This document shows positions 60,282 through 64,000 of a stretch of DNA of 64,000 nt, piece by piece (position 1 is the stretch's first letter; each line of letters begins with the position of its first letter). Origin of the DNA: Lophius americanus (taxonomy: Eukaryota > Chordata > Actinopteri > Lophiiformes > Lophiidae). Under the pieces are notes generated by a model. The model had not been told where the DNA came from. It was given only the letters and a program-made list of their open reading frames with translations, and made no database searches. Both the position numbers and the translations under genes were made by a program. Where the stretch lies: positions 16,413,501 to 16,477,500 of the forward strand of contig JBBDHG010000009.1 of the NCBI GenBank assembly GCA_037951165.1, read 5' to 3'.

Positions 60282-63200
60282 ATGTCCAAAAGGAAATCGA
60301 GAATACGGCCTGCAGATGATGCAAAGTCGTACATTCTGTCCATGAGGGACAAGCCGGCATTTATGGAAAGATATATTGACACTAACAAAGGTACATCAGC
60401 TCATTTGGGGGGCAGCATATGTTACAGTTGAATAAAGAACACATATTTAGTATACATGCCAGAAGCACATACTTGTTGGCAACAAACTGTCTTTCAGCTG
60501 CTTATAATGTAAAATCCAATATAGCAGATATGGGTAGGTTCTAGCACAAATGTTTAAATTACACAGTTGAAATTAACTGAAGTACCACTCCCCATTTTTC
60601 TCAATTGCAGAATGTTTGGGTTGCAACTTGTCGTTATGAATTAAAAATGCCTGTCTTGAAATTATATGTCTTCTATAAGGCTCTAATGAGTTTTCTAAAT
60701 TGACAATGAAAACAGTGACTTTGTGTTCCAACACTAAACCTTAGGCTCCAAACTGTGTTTAAGCTGCTGTAGCACCATGGGTTATACTGCCATTTTATTA
60801 TATTTATAACTCATTAAACTTAGAATTTCACGATCTCTCACTGTATGTGCAATGTAGGGATCTCTCAAATGTTTCTTGTACTTGAATGTATGTTTAATTT
60901 AATGAATATTATATGCCTTTGCAGGAAGAGGAGTGTTTGCCAAAGAGTCTATAGAACCAGGAGATTTTGTCTTGGAGTACAGGGGTGAACTGCTATCATT
61001 GGAGGAATGCCACTCGAGACGATACTCTGAGACAGAGAGTACATTTGTCTTTGAATTTGAGTGGCAGAAACGTTGCTGGTGGTAAGCATAGTTAGAGAAA
61101 TTCTAATTCAGACATGAAATAATGCTGAAATGAAAACAGGACTCAACTTTTAATCCCTGATAGGTGGATTGCAAGAATGAATTAGTTTTTGGTTGTAACT
61201 CACTCATAAGACTTTCAATCTTGGAGTTATTAAAAAAAAATAGCCTTTTCTGAATCACAAATTTGTTTTTTCCTCACATATAAGACGGTTAAATTTGATT
61301 TGCTTAGTTGTTTACTTGGCTCATACAAAACATGTTGATACCACAAACCTTATGAAATATAATTTTCAAGTAGTATGAAGTTTGATATGCAATTGTTGTT
61401 TTTTCTTACATTTTTCGTATTGATGCATCCAAGGAAGATGGATCACTTGGAAGATTAGTCAATGACAATCACAAAACTCCAAACTCCATTATGAGAAAGA
61501 TTATAGTAAATGAGAGTCCACATTTGTGCCTATTTGCTATAAAGAAGATAGAAATAGGATCTGAAATAGAGTACAACTATGGTTATTCGAAATGGCCATG
61601 GCGTGAAAAGGTGAGTTGGTTGATATACTTTCAAAAGAGCACTGCTATTTTTGGTTATTTCCTACTTTATCTGAATATTTATAGCTAGAAAATTGATACA
61701 AAAAGTATATGACTATACTATAGACTTATACTTTTTTTTTATTTTTCAAAAATTGGATTTTCAGGTGACGAGCAGTCAGGCTCCTGCTACAGCAGTGGAG
61801 ACCAAGACTTTCCCTGTTGACCGCACTTTGCCTGAAAGCTCCAACAAAGGAGATGCTAGCACACAGGTATGGTAGTGATGCAGACACCATCATCACTAAG
61901 TACGTTGACCTGCACGTTATATAGTTTCATTAACCAGAAAAAAAGGGGGTGGCATTGCTTTTCTGATCCTGCCTTTCAGTCATGGTTACTCATTGGGTTA
62001 TGTGGTCAACTTGATCCAACAGAGTTTACTTACAAACACGTTTCTACTCTTGTCTTCGTTCAACCAATTGGAGTCACACACTCCTGTTTCTAGTCTTGTC
62101 CTAGTGGGCCCGAAAGTAGTTTCTGCTTTTTCCTTCAAGCAGCTTGTTAACTTCACACATTCCTGTTTCTAGTCTAGTCCTAGTGGGGCCCTCCCGTTTG
62201 GTTCAGACTATATGTGATTTATTACCAATGGGGCATCACCTGTCAACAACCAAACTCAACTTATAAAAGGGATAAATTGACACTTTTTGATGTGCTGAAG
62301 GTTTCAAAGGTGTATTTTGAACTGAATCGAATTGACCCCCGTTTTTGTTGTTGTACTTGCTCATATTTCAAGATAAGACATTGCCAAGCTCTTATTTTTT
62401 GAGTTTATAGTTTACTTCAGGAACTTGCTTCACTTGAGCTAACGCTTGTAATTTGGAATTGTCCCAAGAACCCAACATGATTTAGACCATCTCCTAATGT
62501 CTTGTTTCTTTCCATTATTTTCAGGTGATGAGCAGTCAGGCTCCTGCTGCAGCAGTGGAGACAGAGACTTTCCCCATTGACCTCACTTTGCCTGAAGGCT
62601 CCAACAAAGGAGATGCTAGCACACAGGTATGGTAGTGATGCAGACACCATCATCACTAAGTACGTTGACCTGCACGTTATATAGTTTCATTAACCAGAAA
62701 AAGAGGGGGTGGCATTGCTTTTCTGATCCTGCCTTTCAGTCATGGTTACTCATTGGCTTATGTGGTCAACTTGATCCAACAGAGTTTACTTACAAACACG
62801 TTTCTACTCTTGTCTTCGTTCAACCAATTGGAGTCACACACTCCTGTTTCTAGTCTTGTCCTAGTGGGCCCGAAAGTAGTTTCTGCTTTTCCTTCAAGCA
62901 GCTTGTTAACTTCACACATTCCTGTTTCTAGTCTAGTCCTAGTGGGGCCCTCCCGTTTGGTTCAGACTATATGTGATTTATGACCAATGGGGCATCACCT
63001 GTCAACAACCAAACTCAACTTATAAAAGACATAAATTGACACCTTTTGATGTGCTTAAGGTTTCAAAGGTGTATTTTGAACTGAATCGAATTGACCCCCG
63101 TTTTTGTTGTTATATTTGCTCATATTTCAAGATAAGACATTGCCAAGCTCTTATTTTTTGAGTTTATAGTTTACTTCAGGAACTTGCTTCACTTGAGCTA

Positions 63201-63385
63201 ACGCTTGTAATTTGGAATTGTCCCAAGAACCCAACATGATTTAGACCATCTCCTAATGTCTTGTTTCTTTCCATTATTTTCAGGTGATGAGCAGTCAGGC
63301 TCCTGCTGCAGCAGTGGAGACAGAGACTTTCCCCATTGACCTCACTTTGCCTGAAGGCTCCAACAAAGGAGATGCTAGCTCACAG
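60282..63385 (+). CDS. KMT5A-like SET-domain protein, partial, with repeated tail exons
   Basis: Probable lysine methyltransferase of the fish KMT5A-like group (KMT5A monomethylates H4K20). Exons: 60282-60390, 60925-61081, 61418-61610, 61765-61866, 62525-62626, 63284-63385; the gene continues past the window. Residues 1-36 are MSKRKSRIRPADDAKSYILS and the following segment. The SET domain is at about 37-153: KGRGVFAKESIEPGDFVLEY, then RGELLSLEE, GRLVNDNHKTPN (cofactor-binding NH motif) and GSEIEYNYGY (catalytic Tyr motif). Then come three 34-residue units beginning V(T/M)SSQAPA and ending KGDAS(T/S)Q. Phases close throughout, but the third exon should start at 61418 and is preceded by CG, not AG. 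Met 60282 lies 7 bp after an acceptor (60273-60274). Substrate and activity are inferred only; it could be a pseudogene if the acceptor defect is real. Confidence 0.8.
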
Positions 63386-64000
63386 GTATGGTAGTGATGC
63401 AGACACCATTACCACTACGTACGTTGACCCGCACGTTATATAGTTTCATTAACCAGAAAAGGCGGGGATGGCATTGCTTTTCTGATCCTGCCATGGTTAC
63501 CCATTGGGTTATGTGGTCAACTTGATCCAACAGAGTTAACTTGACAGACATGGTTCTAATCTTGTCTTCTTTCAACCAGTTGGAGTCACACACTCCTGTT
63601 TCTAGTCCTGTCCTAATGGGCCCGAAAGTAGTTTCTGCTTTTTCCTTCAAGCAGCTTGTTAACTTCACACATTCCTGTTTCTAGTCTAGTCCTAGTGGGG
63701 CCCTCCCGTTTGGTTCAGACTATATGTGATTTATTACCAATGGGGTATCACCTGTCAACAACCAAACTCAACTTATAAAAGGGATAAATTGACACTTTTT
63801 GATGTGCTGAAGGTTTCAAAGGTGTATTTTGAACTGAATCGAATTGACCCCCGTTTTTGTTGTTGTACTTGCTCATATTTCAAGATAAGACATTACCAAG
63901 CTCTTATTTTTTGAGTTTGTAGTTTACTTCAGGAACTTGCTTCACTTGAGCTATCGCTTGTAATTTGGAATTGTCCCAAAAACCCAACATGATTTCGACC
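61765..64000 (+). repeat. Tandem array of about 760-bp exon-intron units
   Basis: Units start at 61765, 62525 and 63284 (periods 760 and 759 bp), and the third runs to the window edge. Each unit is one 102-bp exon (phase 0 at both ends) plus a ~658-bp intron with the same GTATGG donor and TTATTTTCAG-type acceptor. Intron sequence of units 1 and 2 differs at about ten positions; unit 3 differs more in its first 200 bp of intron. The intron before unit 1 (61611-61764) is unrelated, so the left edge of the array is at the exon 4 acceptor. Confidence 0.96.

Noticed and set aside
61434..61450. Alternative acceptors for SET exon 3 at the AAG/GAAG sites
   Set aside because: In the required phase both lead to an immediate or very early stop and would remove conserved SET residues.
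62629..63165. Repeated open frames inside the array introns
   Set aside because: They begin at the intron donor and have no coding features; they repeat because the intron is duplicated.

Overview
The window is vertebrate nuclear DNA, most likely from a teleost fish. The evidence is intron-containing genes with GT-AG splice sites, replication-dependent histone genes with 3' stem-loops, abundant di- and trinucleotide microsatellites, and fish-type transposable elements (Rex3-, L2- and RTE-like LINEs, Tc1-like remnants, a tRNA-derived SINE). The species cannot be named from the sequence.

Layout. (1) 0.5-10 kb: six intronless core histone genes, all on the minus strand, read right to left as H2A-H2B-H4-H2A-H2B-H4. 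Each has a 3' stem-loop and most have a TATA and/or CCAAT promoter; H3 and H1 are absent here. (2) 11.8-15.7 kb: a minus-strand four-coding-exon cystm1-like gene whose product ends in a Cys-rich membrane module. (3) 19.9-32.9 kb: a complete 13-coding-exon apbb3 (FE65-like 2) on the minus strand, with a WW domain, two PTB domains and a 6-bp microexon. (4) 36.4-41.7 kb: sra1 on the plus strand, six coding exons, whose C-terminus carries a recently expanded heptad repeat. (5) 42-57 kb: no host gene that I can support. It is a transposon graveyard containing a readable nested insertion at 51-57 kb: an L2-like LINE inside a Rex3-like LINE inside an older LINE, with a 7-bp target-site duplication for Rex3 and a MITE-like insertion in the outer element. 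(6) 57.6-64 kb: a plus-strand SET-domain gene resembling KMT5A. Its catalytic domain is followed by a tandem array of ~760-bp units, each carrying one 102-bp phase-0 exon; the array runs off the right edge.

The coding models for cystm1, apbb3, sra1 and the SET gene were assembled by hand from splice consensus, reading phase and remembered family sequence. In cystm1, apbb3 and sra1 every exon phase closes. The SET gene has one problem: its predicted third coding exon lacks an AG acceptor.

Main items for follow-up are the exon/intron array in the SET gene (in-frame exon amplification adding SQ/TQ-rich tail units, with exon and intron diverging at different rates), the missing acceptor in that gene, the sra1 21-bp coding minisatellite, and the nested transposon structure. 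cystm1, apbb3 and sra1 also lie together in human 5q31 as I recall, so the block looks like conserved synteny with a local orientation change.
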